The notes beneath the pieces were generated by a model that had not been told where the DNA came from, did no database searches, and saw only the letters and a list, made by a program, of their open reading frames with translations. This document shows, in pieces, positions 51,486 to 59,734 of a DNA stretch of 64,000 nt (the first letter of the stretch is position 1; each line of letters begins with the position of its first letter). The stretch spans positions 1 to 64,000 of the forward strand of contig JAFAFL010000046.1 in assembly GCA_023423535.1 (NCBI GenBank), written 5' to 3'. This stretch comes from Pseudomonadota bacterium (GTDB lineage Bacteria > Myxococcota > Myxococcia > Myxococcales > Myxococcaceae). The position numbers and the translations under genes are program-made.

Positions 51486-52951
51486 GAGTTGCCTCCGCGC
51501 GCGCGCAGGTGGGCGATGAGCTTGTCGATGAAGCCGCCGAACGCGCCGTTGCTCATCACCAGCAGCACGTCACCCTTCTGCGCGCGGCTGCCCACGCTCT
51601 GCACCAGCGCCTCCACGTCCGAGTCGCCGTCAGCGTCGATGCCCTGCCGCGCGAGCTCCGAGATGAGCCGCGGCACGTCGAGCTCCTCGCCGGTCGGCAC
51701 GCGGTCGGTGCGCTCGGGGACGCGGATCGTCGCCAGTGCGGCGCCCTCGAAGGAGCGCGCGTAGTCCTCCTGGTGGATGTTGCGGCGCGACGTGTTGCTT
51801 CGAGGCTCGAACACCGCCCAGATGCGGCGGCCCGGGTAGCGGCCCGCGACTGCGGCAATGGTCTCGCGCACCGCGGTCGGGTGATGGGCGAAGTCGTCGA
51901 GCACGGTCACGCCGTCCACCTCCGCGCGAACCTCCTGGCGCCGCTTCACGCCGGCAAAGGAGGACATGCCCTCGGCGATCTCCTCGTGGGAGAGCCCCAG
52001 CGAGCGTGCCGCCGCGTACACGCCGAGCGCGTTCTCCACGTTGTGCTTGCCGCCCATCGGCAGGTGCAGCTCGCCCTGCGGCTGGTCGTTGTGGAGCACG
52101 GTGAAGCGCGCGCCCTCGGGGCCGAAGCGAAGGTCGGAGGCAGGCGCGTAGTCCGCATCGCTCGACGGCTCGCCACGGTAGGTGACGACGCGGGCCTTGC
52201 CCGTCCGCGCGATGCGCACCGCGTTCGGGTACGCGGTGGAGACGGCAATCAGCCCTTCGGCGGGGACGATGTCCGCGAGCTTCTGGAAGCTCGCTTCGTA
52301 GTGCGGCAGGTCGCGGTAGATGTCCGCGTGGTCGAACTCGACGCTGGTAAGGATGACCGTCTTCGGCCGGTAGTGGAGGAACTTCGGGCCCTTGTCCCAG
52401 TAGGCGGTGTCGTACTCGTCGCCTTCGACGACGAAGTGCGGTCCGTTGCCGAGCCGGAAGTTGCCCGCGTAGTTCTGCGTCACACCGCCCACGAGGAACG
52501 ATGGATCGCGCCCCGCCGCCGCGAGCACGTGGCCCATCAGCGAAGAGGTCGTGGTCTTCCCATGCGTGCCGGCGACGACGACGCTGTGCCTCGGCCCGAG
52601 GAAGAACGCGCCCAACGCCGCGGGGAAGCTCATCTGCGGCAGGTTGCGATTGCGTGCCTCGGTGGCCTCGGGGTTCACGCGCCGGATGACGTTGCCGACG
52701 ATGACGAGGTCCGGCTTCGCGCGGTCGAGGTTCGCAGGCGCGTAGGGCGTCATCACGCCGATGCCCCACTCGCGGAGCATGTCGCTCATGGGCGGATAGA
52801 CGTTCTCGTCGCTGCCGGTGACCTCGTGGCCCGCCGCCTTGAGCATGCCCGCGAAGGAGCCCATGCCGGTACCCGCCACGCCGAGCAGGTGGATGCGCCG
52901 GACCTTTGCCGGGTCCACGTCGGTGAGCACGTTGCCGTTGTCGTCCGCCAT
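51482..52951 (-). CDS. mpl: UDP-N-acetylmuramate:L-Ala-gamma-D-Glu-meso-Dap ligase
   Basis: A 489-residue Mur ligase of the Mpl branch, which attaches recycled murein tripeptide to UDP-MurNAc. The N-terminal Rossmann motif GVAGTGMGSFAGMLKAAGHEVTGSD with VYPPMS identifies Mpl rather than MurC. The ATP loop is GTHGKTTTSSL. The presence of mpl implies meso-diaminopimelate peptidoglycan and a recycling pathway. The upstream serine hydrolase gene ends 15 bases away. Confidence 0.94.
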   Translation of the reverse strand: MADDNGNVLTDVDPAKVRRIHLLGVAGTGMGSFAGMLKAAGHEVTGSDENVYPPMSDMLREWGIGVMTPYAPANLDRAKPDLVIVGNVIRRVNPEATEARNRNLPQMSFPAALGAFFLGPRHSVVVAGTHGKTTTSSLMGHVLAAAGRDPSFLVGGVTQNYAGNFRLGNGPHFVVEGDEYDTAYWDKGPKFLHYRPKTVILTSVEFDHADIYRDLPHYEASFQKLADIVPAEGLIAVSTAYPNAVRIARTGKARVVTYRGEPSSDADYAPASDLRFGPEGARFTVLHNDQPQGELHLPMGGKHNVENALGVYAAARSLGLSHEEIAEGMSSFAGVKRRQEVRAEVDGVTVLDDFAHHPTAVRETIAAVAGRYPGRRIWAVFEPRSNTSRRNIHQEDYARSFEGAALATIRVPERTDRVPTGEELDVPRLISELARQGIDADGDSDVEALVQSVGSRAQKGDVLLVMSNGAFGGFIDKLIAHLRARGGNS

Positions 52952-52966
52952 CTGTGTCGAGCCTCG

Positions 52967-54103
52967 TCAGGGAGCCGGTGCGAGCCCGAGGGACTCGACC
53001 ACCGCGTCGTGGAACCGCGGCCGGAAGTCGCGGATGCGCACGTTCGCGCGGCCGTTGTACGTCCGATTCGTACACAGCGCGACCACCAGCTTGCGCGCTC
53101 TGTCCACCCACAGCGAGGTGCCGACGAAGCCGAGATGGCCCACCGCGCCGGGCGCCGCATCGCCGATGAAGCGGCCCGCGGAAGAGCCCTCCGCGGAGGG
53201 CGTATCGAAGCCGTAGCAGCGCGTGGAGTCGGGCGTCTGCGTGTCCTTGCGGAGCGCCATCTGCCAGAGGAGGGAGGGCGCCAGGCGGTTCGCGCCGTCG
53301 AGCTCCTCGAGCACGCGCTGACCGAAGAGCGCCACGTCTCGCGCGGTGCCGAAGAGGCCGGCGTGACCTGCGACGCCATCGAGCACGAACGCGTTGTCGT
53401 CGTCCACTTCGCCGGGCCGCGAAGGCTGCGGCGGGAGGAGCTCTTCAGGCCACATCCCCTGCTGTCCGGGCGCGGGTTCGCGCGGGCGGGTGCGACCGGT
53501 GGGCGCCGATTCGCCTGCGTCGCCGGGCAACTTCGAGAGCCGGTGGAAGCGCGTGCGCCCAAGCCCGAGCGGCCGCGCGACGTGCGTGTCGAAGGCCTCG
53601 TCGAGCGGCGCGCCGGCGATGTCCGCGAGCTCTTCGCCGAGCTGGATGAAGCCCACGTCCGAGTACGCGGTGGAGGATCGCGGAGGACGGATGGAGGGCG
53701 TGACGAAGACGCGCGCGAGCACGCCGAGGCGGACGGCGGCGCGACGTTCGGCGGGACAGTCTTCGGAGCCGAGCTCCGGGTGCGCGCCGAGGGCATCCGC
53801 GAAGTACGGGACGAATGAAGGCAGGCCGGTGCGGTGGAGGAGGAGGTCCTCCATCTTGTGCTCGCCCACCAGCGTGTGCGGGCCGACCTTCCCCTGCCCC
53901 CACAGGCGCATGAAGAGCGACAGCGTGCACATCGGCTTCGTCAGCGACGCGAGGTCGAAGCGCGTGTCGTGCGTGATCGGCGTGCCGTCTGCGGTGCCGC
54001 TCGCGTAGTCGAGGACAGCCTGTCCGTTGTGGAGGACCACCGCTTGCGCAGCGGGGAACGTGCCGTCGCGGAGGCCTGCTTCGAGAAGTGCTTCGGGAGT
54101 CAT
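52967..54103 (-). CDS. Serine hydrolase, beta-lactamase/esterase class C fold
   Basis: A 378-residue penicillin-recognising hydrolase. Ser53-x-x-Lys (SLTK), YSD in place of Tyr-x-Asn, and HLGFVGT near the C-terminus form the active site. No signal peptide, so probably cytoplasmic. The motifs suit an esterase (EstB-like) or a D-amino-acid amidase. Start overlaps the ldcA stop (ATGA). Placement between ldcA and mpl suggests action on muropeptides. Confidence 0.88.
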   Translation of the reverse strand: MTPEALLEAGLRDGTFPAAQAVVLHNGQAVLDYASGTADGTPITHDTRFDLASLTKPMCTLSLFMRLWGQGKVGPHTLVGEHKMEDLLLHRTGLPSFVPYFADALGAHPELGSEDCPAERRAAVRLGVLARVFVTPSIRPPRSSTAYSDVGFIQLGEELADIAGAPLDEAFDTHVARPLGLGRTRFHRLSKLPGDAGESAPTGRTRPREPAPGQQGMWPEELLPPQPSRPGEVDDDNAFVLDGVAGHAGLFGTARDVALFGQRVLEELDGANRLAPSLLWQMALRKDTQTPDSTRCYGFDTPSAEGSSAGRFIGDAAPGAVGHLGFVGTSLWVDRARKLVVALCTNRTYNGRANVRIRDFRPRFHDAVVESLGLAPAP

Positions 54104-55044
54104 GTCGCCTGGGGCCGTGGCGAGACGGCGGGTTCGAGGAAGCTGAGGCTCGGCTTCTCGCCGCTGCCCGGCGCCGGTGCGTGCAGTCGCGCGCGGACGC
54201 CGAGCGGCACCGGCTCGTTCACCTCACCGTGGCCGATGGGAAAGCCGGACGCGCAGGGCAGTCCGGTCTGATGCGCGAGCTCGCGGAGGATGTCGAGCGG
54301 GCCGTAATCCGCGTCGCGCTCCTCGCAGAGCGTGAACTCGCCGAGGACGATCCCGGAGATCTGCTCGAACACGCCCGCGAGCTGCAGGTGCGTCCACATG
54401 CGATCGAGCCGGTATGGGCGCTCGCCGACGTCCTCGAGCAGGAGCAGCGCGCCGCGCAGGTCGGGCAGGTACGGCGTGCCGAGCAGTCGCGTGAGCACCG
54501 AGAGGTTGCCGCCGATCAGCGGACCTTCCACCGTGCCGGGGACGAAGGTCTCGATGCCTTCGAGCGGCTCGCGCGGATGGTTCGAATCCTCCAGCAGCCG
54601 CCACAGCCGTTGCTGGAGTTCCGGCGTCTGACGACCGAGCTGCGTGAGCACCGGCGCGTGGAAGCTGACCTTGCCCTGCGCCTGCAACGCGAGGTGGAGC
54701 GCGGTGATGTCGGAGAATCCGATCACGGGCTTGTGTGAGGCCGCGGCTGCCAGCGTCTTCTGCAGGCTCGGCAGCAGCCGCATCAGCCCGTAGCCGCCGC
54801 GCGCCGCGAAGATCGCGTGGGCGCTCGAGTCGGTGAAGGCGCGGGTGAGCTGGCCTGCGCGATTCGCGTCGTCGCCGGCGAGATAGCGGGTGCGCTCGAA
54901 GATGGTGTGCTCGTGGTTCGGCGCGTACCGCTGCGCGAGATCCCCGAGCCCCTTCTCGAAGACGTCGCGCGGGAACGGGCCGGAAGGAGCAACGACCTGC
55001 ACGCGATCGCCCGGATGCAGAGCGGGCGGCTTGATGAAGGGCAT
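54100..55044 (-). CDS. ldcA: LD-carboxypeptidase (S66 family)
   Basis: The ATG at 55044 is chosen because S66 enzymes begin MPFIKPPALHPGD-x-x-VVAPSGP; the longer frame upstream overlaps a divergent gene. The 314-residue product carries the nucleophile Ser in ARGGYGLMRLLP and GFSDIT and the late Glu/His pair (GFPIGHGEVN). It removes terminal D-Ala from tetrapeptides, giving the tripeptide that Mpl uses, so it belongs functionally with mpl. First gene of the operon; its start lies 27 bases from the divergent gene at 55072. Confidence 0.93.
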   Translation of the reverse strand: MPFIKPPALHPGDRVQVVAPSGPFPRDVFEKGLGDLAQRYAPNHEHTIFERTRYLAGDDANRAGQLTRAFTDSSAHAIFAARGGYGLMRLLPSLQKTLAAAASHKPVIGFSDITALHLALQAQGKVSFHAPVLTQLGRQTPELQQRLWRLLEDSNHPREPLEGIETFVPGTVEGPLIGGNLSVLTRLLGTPYLPDLRGALLLLEDVGERPYRLDRMWTHLQLAGVFEQISGIVLGEFTLCEERDADYGPLDILRELAHQTGLPCASGFPIGHGEVNEPVPLGVRARLHAPAPGSGEKPSLSFLEPAVSPRPQAT

Positions 55045-55071
55045 GTGCGGACGTTCTACACTGCGAGGTGG

Positions 55072-55776
55072 ATGAGCACCACGAGCGCGAACGACGCACC
55101 CGACACCGATCCGGAAGTTCCCATCGTCTCGCCGCCATTGGGGAAACCGAGGCTCGGCTTTCCGTGGGGCCTGCTCGTCGCGCTCGCGCTGTATGGACTC
55201 GCGGTGGTCGGTTACGCGTGGGCGACCTACTGGCGCACCGACGACTACAAGGCCGCGCAGAGCTACGCCGCGGCGTGGCAGTTGATCGGACATGACGAGG
55301 GCCTCAAGGCCACGCCCGAGCAGCTCACGCAGGCCTACGCGCTGCTGCTCGAGACCGCGCGAATGAAGCCGGAGGTGAAGGACGTGCACGACCAGCTCGA
55401 GCGCCTGAACTGGCGCTTCGAGGAGCGAGGGCTTCGCGTGCCGGAGGACCTGCGCCGGTCGGCCGAAGCGGTGGCCGTGTTGTGGCTGCGCATCCAGCAG
55501 GCGCAGGCGCCGATCCTCGTGGTGGGCGTGCGTGATCGTGGCTGGGCGCCGGACCAGGTGGTCGAAGGTCCGAAGCGGCTCTTCCGCTGGTCGCCGATCG
55601 GCGGGTTCCTCATCGTCATGGTGTGGGCGTACGGCCGGTACAACTCGAGGCGCGTGGCGGAGCAGACGAAGGAGTCGGAGCTGCAGCATGCGGAGCACGA
55701 GCTCGCCGAACGCCAGCGCGTGCGCGAGCGGATGTCCAGGAGCCATCCGGCGCAGGGCCGGCGCCGCAGCGGGTGA
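55072..55776 (+). CDS. Two-TM membrane protein of unknown function
   Basis: A 234-residue protein with two hydrophobic segments: residues about 30-52 (FPWGLLVALALYGLAVVGYAW) and 174-190 (SPIGGFLIVMVWAYG). The loop between them is helical (120 residues), and the tail is strongly basic, ending in Arg-rich sequence. Not recognised. The charge pattern suggests the tail is cytoplasmic. Divergent from ldcA with only 27 bases between starts, so the promoters must overlap or the messages are leaderless. Confidence 0.7.
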   Translation: MSTTSANDAPDTDPEVPIVSPPLGKPRLGFPWGLLVALALYGLAVVGYAWATYWRTDDYKAAQSYAAAWQLIGHDEGLKATPEQLTQAYALLLETARMKPEVKDVHDQLERLNWRFEERGLRVPEDLRRSAEAVAVLWLRIQQAQAPILVVGVRDRGWAPDQVVEGPKRLFRWSPIGGFLIVMVWAYGRYNSRRVAEQTKESELQHAEHELAERQRVRERMSRSHPAQGRRRSG

Positions 55777-55788
55777 CGCCTCGACGGC

Positions 55789-57087
55789 TCAGCGGCGCGA
55801 CCACACCGCGGCGAAGAAGCCGTCCGTGCCGTGGCGGTGCGGGAAGGAGCGGAAGAATCCTTCGGGCGTGACCAGTGACGGGTCGAGCCAGCCATCACCC
55901 GGCCTGCGCCGCGTGAGCTTCGCGGCGTTGGCAGCTTCGAACGCGAGCGCGACCTCTTCGCCCTCTTCGCGACGGAAGGTGCAGGTCGCGTACACGAGCC
56001 GGCCACCGGGACGCAGGTGCTTCAGCGCTTTCTCCAGCAGTGATCGCTGAAGCGACGGCAGCGCGGTGAAAGTCGCGGATTCGAGACGGAAGCGGACGTC
56101 GGGGCCTCGTCTCAGAGGTCCCAGCTCCGAACACGGCGCATCGACGAGCACGCGATCTACGAGGAGCTCAGCAGGAGGTTCGCGACGGTGAACGCGGAGG
56201 ATGCGCGGATCCACGCCGGCCTTGCGCGCGCGGACCTCCAGTCGCTCGAGGCGTGAGAGGTCCGGGTCGTACACGTGCAGCTCGCCCCGGTTCTGCAGCT
56301 GCGCCGCGAGCTGGAGGGATTTGCCGCCCGCGCCCGCGCAGTGGTCGAGGACCCTTTCGCCCGGCTTCGCTTCGACGAGCGCGCCGAGCAACTGACTGCC
56401 CTCGTCCTGCGTTTCGAAGTGACCGGCCTGGTGCTCGGGGAGCCCGAGGATGTTCGGGCGGGGCGTGACGACGTGGAGCGCGGTGTCGGGAGCGTAGACG
56501 CCCTGCTTCGTCTGGATCTCCTGAGCGGCCAGGGCCTGCTGCAGCTCGTCGCGCGTGGTACGCAGCCTGTTCGTTCGCAGCGTCACCGGACCGGGGAGGT
56601 TCAGCGCGTCTGCGAGGGCGCTCAGCTCGTCGTCTTTTGCGATGCGAGGGAGCGAGTCGCGCAGCGACTGGACGAGCCAGTCCGGCATCGAGAAGCGGTG
56701 CGCGAGGTCCGTTGGGGGCGGCGGGTCGCGTTGCAGGGGCGCCTCGCCTGCGTGTCCGGTCAGATTCGCCGCATCCTGCGCGGGGAGTCCGCCGAGGTCG
56801 CGCAAAAGGCAGAAGAGCAGGACGCGAGCGTGCTCGGGCGAAGGCTCCTCGACTCCGGCATGCCACGCGAGTCTTCGCCGCCAGAGGCCGACCCCGAAGA
56901 CAGCCTCCGCGACGGCGCGACGTCCGTCAGCATCGAGCCCGCGTCGGGCGCGAAGGAAGCGGGAGAGGACCAACTCCGCCTTCTGCCCCGCGAGCACTTC
57001 CGAGAGCGCGGGGACCAGTTCGTCCGCCAGTCCGGCGAGCGCGTGCCAGGGGAGAGAGTGGAGGCGCAATTCGGAGAGAAACTGCAT
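55789..57087 (-). CDS. RsmB-like 16S rRNA (cytosine-C5) methyltransferase
   Basis: A 432-residue Fmu/RsmB family enzyme. The SAM site is DHCAGAGGKSLQLAA; the catalytic loops are DAPCSELGPLRRGPD and YATCTF with the two cysteines expected for m5C enzymes. The N-terminal 150 residues are helical and only partly like NusB, so RsmB proper is likely but not certain. GTG at 57096 is an alternative start. Upstream is tRNA-Asn on the opposite strand. Confidence 0.88.
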   Translation of the reverse strand: MQFLSELRLHSLPWHALAGLADELVPALSEVLAGQKAELVLSRFLRARRGLDADGRRAVAEAVFGVGLWRRRLAWHAGVEEPSPEHARVLLFCLLRDLGGLPAQDAANLTGHAGEAPLQRDPPPPTDLAHRFSMPDWLVQSLRDSLPRIAKDDELSALADALNLPGPVTLRTNRLRTTRDELQQALAAQEIQTKQGVYAPDTALHVVTPRPNILGLPEHQAGHFETQDEGSQLLGALVEAKPGERVLDHCAGAGGKSLQLAAQLQNRGELHVYDPDLSRLERLEVRARKAGVDPRILRVHRREPPAELLVDRVLVDAPCSELGPLRRGPDVRFRLESATFTALPSLQRSLLEKALKHLRPGGRLVYATCTFRREEGEEVALAFEAANAAKLTRRRPGDGWLDPSLVTPEGFFRSFPHRHGTDGFFAAVWSRR

Positions 57088-57144
57088 GGTTGACACGCAC
57101 TACCGCATCGCCTTAAAGAAGCGCGCCTCAAACAGCACCCATAT

Positions 57145-57217
57145 TCCCCGATAGCTCAGTCGGTAGAGCAGCGGACTGTTAATCCGCGTGTCCGTGGTTC
57201 GAGTCCACGTCGGGGAG
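57145..57217 (+). tRNA. tRNA-Asn (anticodon GTT)
   Basis: A 73-base cloverleaf: acceptor TCCCCGA pairs with TCGGGGA, the D-arm GCTC-loop-GAGC, the anticodon stem GCGGA/TCCGC around CTGTTAA (anticodon GTT), and the T-arm CGTGG/CCACG with TTCGAGT. The base after the acceptor is G and no CCA is encoded, so the end must be added by nucleotidyltransferase. Confidence 0.97.
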
Positions 57218-57228
57218 CAAGTCGAAGG

Positions 57229-57254
57229 AAAGCCTCGGTTCGCGCCGGGGCTTT
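57229..57254 (+). terminator. Intrinsic terminator after tRNA-Asn
   Basis: AAAGCCTCGG and CCGGGGCTTT form a 10-base stem (one G-U pair) with a 6-base loop. The 3' side ends in TTT followed by CGTCGTT, so the T-tract is short. It lies 11 bases after the tRNA and 30 bases before the uvsE stop, and its AAA/TTT ends suit termination from both directions. Confidence 0.7.
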
Positions 57255-57283
57255 CGTCGTTCTGGAGCCTCGGGGGCTCTGCG

Positions 57284-58231
57284 TCAGACCTGTTGCGCGT
57301 CTTCCGCCAAGGCCCGGTGCGCCCGCCGCCGCAGGGCGAAGACGGCAAGGTCCTTGTCGCGCGCTTCCAACATGAAGTCGGCGGGGCTCTCCAGCGCCTC
57401 CAGCGCGGCGAAGTAGTCGGCGGGGAGGATTCTGTCCGCGTGCCGCCCTGCCCGCTGCCCCTTGTCCTGCGACGCGAGGTGGTGCTTCGGGCGCAGGCCC
57501 AGCGCGTGCCAGGTGCGGTCGGCCATGCGGAAGAGTTCGCGCAGCGGGATCACCGGCTCCGAAGGGAGAACCGCGTTGTGCAGCGTGTCCGCGAGGAATG
57601 GAAGGCCGTGCTCGAAGGCGAGCGGGAAGACCTCGCGCGCGGACCAGACGTAGTCGTCGTGCTCCACCACCAACCGCCGCTTCACGTCCTCCGGCATCGC
57701 GTCGAGGAACCGATGCGCGGCATCCAATGCGGTCTCGCGATCCGGCGCGGCACCGCCGACATGGACGACGACACGCGCGTTCAGATCCTGTCCCAGCAGG
57801 TCCAGCACCCGCGTGCCGTAGCGCACCTCGTGGATGGTCGCCTCGCGCACCGACGGCCGAGCCGAGGCCAGCGTCGCGCCCGCCGGCGAGGGGTGCAGCG
57901 ACAGCCGCTGGTTCGAGCGCGCGGCGATTCGTCCGAGGTACTCGAAGTCCTTCGCAAAGGTCCGCCACCACTTCACGTCCCTCGCCACCGGATGCGACGC
58001 GAAGGGCACCAGCGACGAGCCGATGCGGAAGACCTCGATGCCGTGCGCCTCGTTGTAGAGGAGCAGCTGCTCGAGCTCCGAGAGGTTCTCCGCCACCAGC
58101 GCTTCGATCCTTCCCGGCGTCGCGCCTGCCAGCCTGCACGTGTGCCCGGCGCTGATCCCCAGCGCCATGCTCTGCGACACGTAGCCGAGGCGCACCTCGT
58201 CGAGCGGGATCCGGTGGGGGCTCATCCTCAT
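57284..58231 (-). CDS. uvsE: UV DNA damage endonuclease (UvdE/UvsE)
   Basis: A 315-residue TIM-barrel endonuclease with typical UvsE sequence: RLGYVSQSM, RIGSSLVPFASHP, RLSLHPS, VVVHVGGA, VVEHDDY, LPFLADTLHN and FMLEARDKD. It nicks 5' to pyrimidine dimers and other lesions, independently of UvrABC. ATG at 58231 or 58225 are both possible; longer N-terminal extension looks spurious. Divergent from the radical SAM/UdgX repair pair, 216 bases between starts. Confidence 0.93.
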   Translation of the reverse strand: MRMSPHRIPLDEVRLGYVSQSMALGISAGHTCRLAGATPGRIEALVAENLSELEQLLLYNEAHGIEVFRIGSSLVPFASHPVARDVKWWRTFAKDFEYLGRIAARSNQRLSLHPSPAGATLASARPSVREATIHEVRYGTRVLDLLGQDLNARVVVHVGGAAPDRETALDAAHRFLDAMPEDVKRRLVVEHDDYVWSAREVFPLAFEHGLPFLADTLHNAVLPSEPVIPLRELFRMADRTWHALGLRPKHHLASQDKGQRAGRHADRILPADYFAALEALESPADFMLEARDKDLAVFALRRRAHRALAEDAQQV

Positions 58232-58447
58232 CCTCGTCTCTACGGTGCGCACCGGCTGGACGTTCCGCGTGAGCCGCCTCTCCGGGCGCCCGCATGGACG
58301 CGCGCTCACTCACCTCGCGAGCATTCCTAAGTCCTTGGCGCGATTCGTTCAAACCGACCACAACGCTCGAACCGGATGAACGCTTTGCGCACGAGCGAGC
58401 GCGCCCCACGCACGCACCGCGGAACGGCCGCAGCGGGCCGGATACAG

Positions 58448-59734
58448 ATGAACCAGATGGACCTCGAGTCGAAGCTCGCCATCCTCGCCGACGCCGCGAA
58501 GTACGACGCGTCCTGCGCGAGCAGCGGCGGCAAACGTTCCCTGACGAAAGGTGGCCTCGGCAGCTCCGAGGGCATGGGCATCTGTCACAGCTACACGCCC
58601 GACGGCCGGTGCGTGTCGCTGCTGAAGATCCTCCTCACCAACGTCTGCATCTACGACTGCCAGTACTGCATCAACCGCATCTCCAGCGAGGTCCGCCGCG
58701 CGCGCTTCACCGTCGAAGAGGTCGTCGCGCTCACGCTCGACTTCTACCGGCGCAACTACATCGAGGGGCTCTTCCTCTCCTCCGGCGTCATCAAGAGCCC
58801 CGACTTCACCATGGAGGAGCTCATCCGCGTGGCGCGCACGCTGCGCGAGACGCACCGCTTCGGTGGCTACATCCACCTCAAGGCGGTCGCGGGCTGCTCG
58901 GCGGAGCTCATCGATCAGGCGGGACGTTGGGCCGATCGGCTCTCCGCGAACATCGAGCTGCCCACGCCTGCGGATCTCTCGCGGCTCGCACCGGAGAAGC
59001 GGGCGGAGGACATCGACCGCGCGATGGGACGAATCGCCGAGGGCATCGAGGCGGCGAAGGATCACAAGGAAGAGACCGTCACCGAGAACGACGCGTCCAC
59101 CCGGGGCACGCGTCCGGTCTTCGCCCCCGCTGGGCAGAGCACGCAGATGATCGTCGGCGCTACCGACGCTTCCGACGCGTCGATCCTCTCCACCGCCTCG
59201 CGGCTGTACGACGAGCACGGCCTGCGCCGCGTGTACTACTCCGCCTTCAGCCCCATCCCCGATTCGGATCCGCGCCTGCCGCCAAAGCCGCCGCCGCTCG
59301 TGCGCGAACACCGGCTCTACCAGGCCGACTGGCTCATCCGGCACTACGGCTTCACCGCGGAGGAGATCACCGCGCCCGAGGCACCGAACCTCGATCTCAA
59401 GATGGACCCGAAGCTCGCGTGGGCGCTGCGCCGCCGAGACCTCTTCCCCATCGACCTCAACCGCGCGGAGAGAGAGCTGCTGCTCCGCGTGCCCGGTCTT
59501 GGCGTGCGAACAGTGGACCGGCTCGTGCGACTGCGCAGGCACGAGCGCATCCGGCTCGATCACCTCGCGCGGCTTCGCGTGTCGCTCGACAAGGTGCGGC
59601 CCTTCGTCGTCACCGAAGACCATCATCCGAAGGGTGTGCTCGATGCCGCCGAGCTCCCCGCGAAGGCGCATGACCGGGAGCTCCAGCTCTCGCTGTTCGA
59701 CCTCAACGAGTCCTCGCGGAGCGGTGAGCTGTGA
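58448..59734 (+). CDS. Putative DNA modification/repair radical SAM protein
   Basis: A 428-residue radical SAM protein. The 4Fe-4S cysteines are C67-x3-C71-x2-C74 in NVCIYDCQYC. A helix-hairpin-helix motif (RVPGLGVRTVDRLVRLRRH) near residue 365 implies DNA binding. This architecture is the one paired with UdgX-like fusions and annotated as a putative DNA modification/repair protein; substrate unknown. ATG at 58448 is chosen over 58376 because recognisable sequence begins with LESKLAILADAAKYDASC. The stop overlaps the UdgX-fusion start (GTGA). Confidence 0.9.
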   Translation: MNQMDLESKLAILADAAKYDASCASSGGKRSLTKGGLGSSEGMGICHSYTPDGRCVSLLKILLTNVCIYDCQYCINRISSEVRRARFTVEEVVALTLDFYRRNYIEGLFLSSGVIKSPDFTMEELIRVARTLRETHRFGGYIHLKAVAGCSAELIDQAGRWADRLSANIELPTPADLSRLAPEKRAEDIDRAMGRIAEGIEAAKDHKEETVTENDASTRGTRPVFAPAGQSTQMIVGATDASDASILSTASRLYDEHGLRRVYYSAFSPIPDSDPRLPPKPPPLVREHRLYQADWLIRHYGFTAEEITAPEAPNLDLKMDPKLAWALRRRDLFPIDLNRAERELLLRVPGLGVRTVDRLVRLRRHERIRLDHLARLRVSLDKVRPFVVTEDHHPKGVLDAAELPAKAHDRELQLSLFDLNESSRSGEL

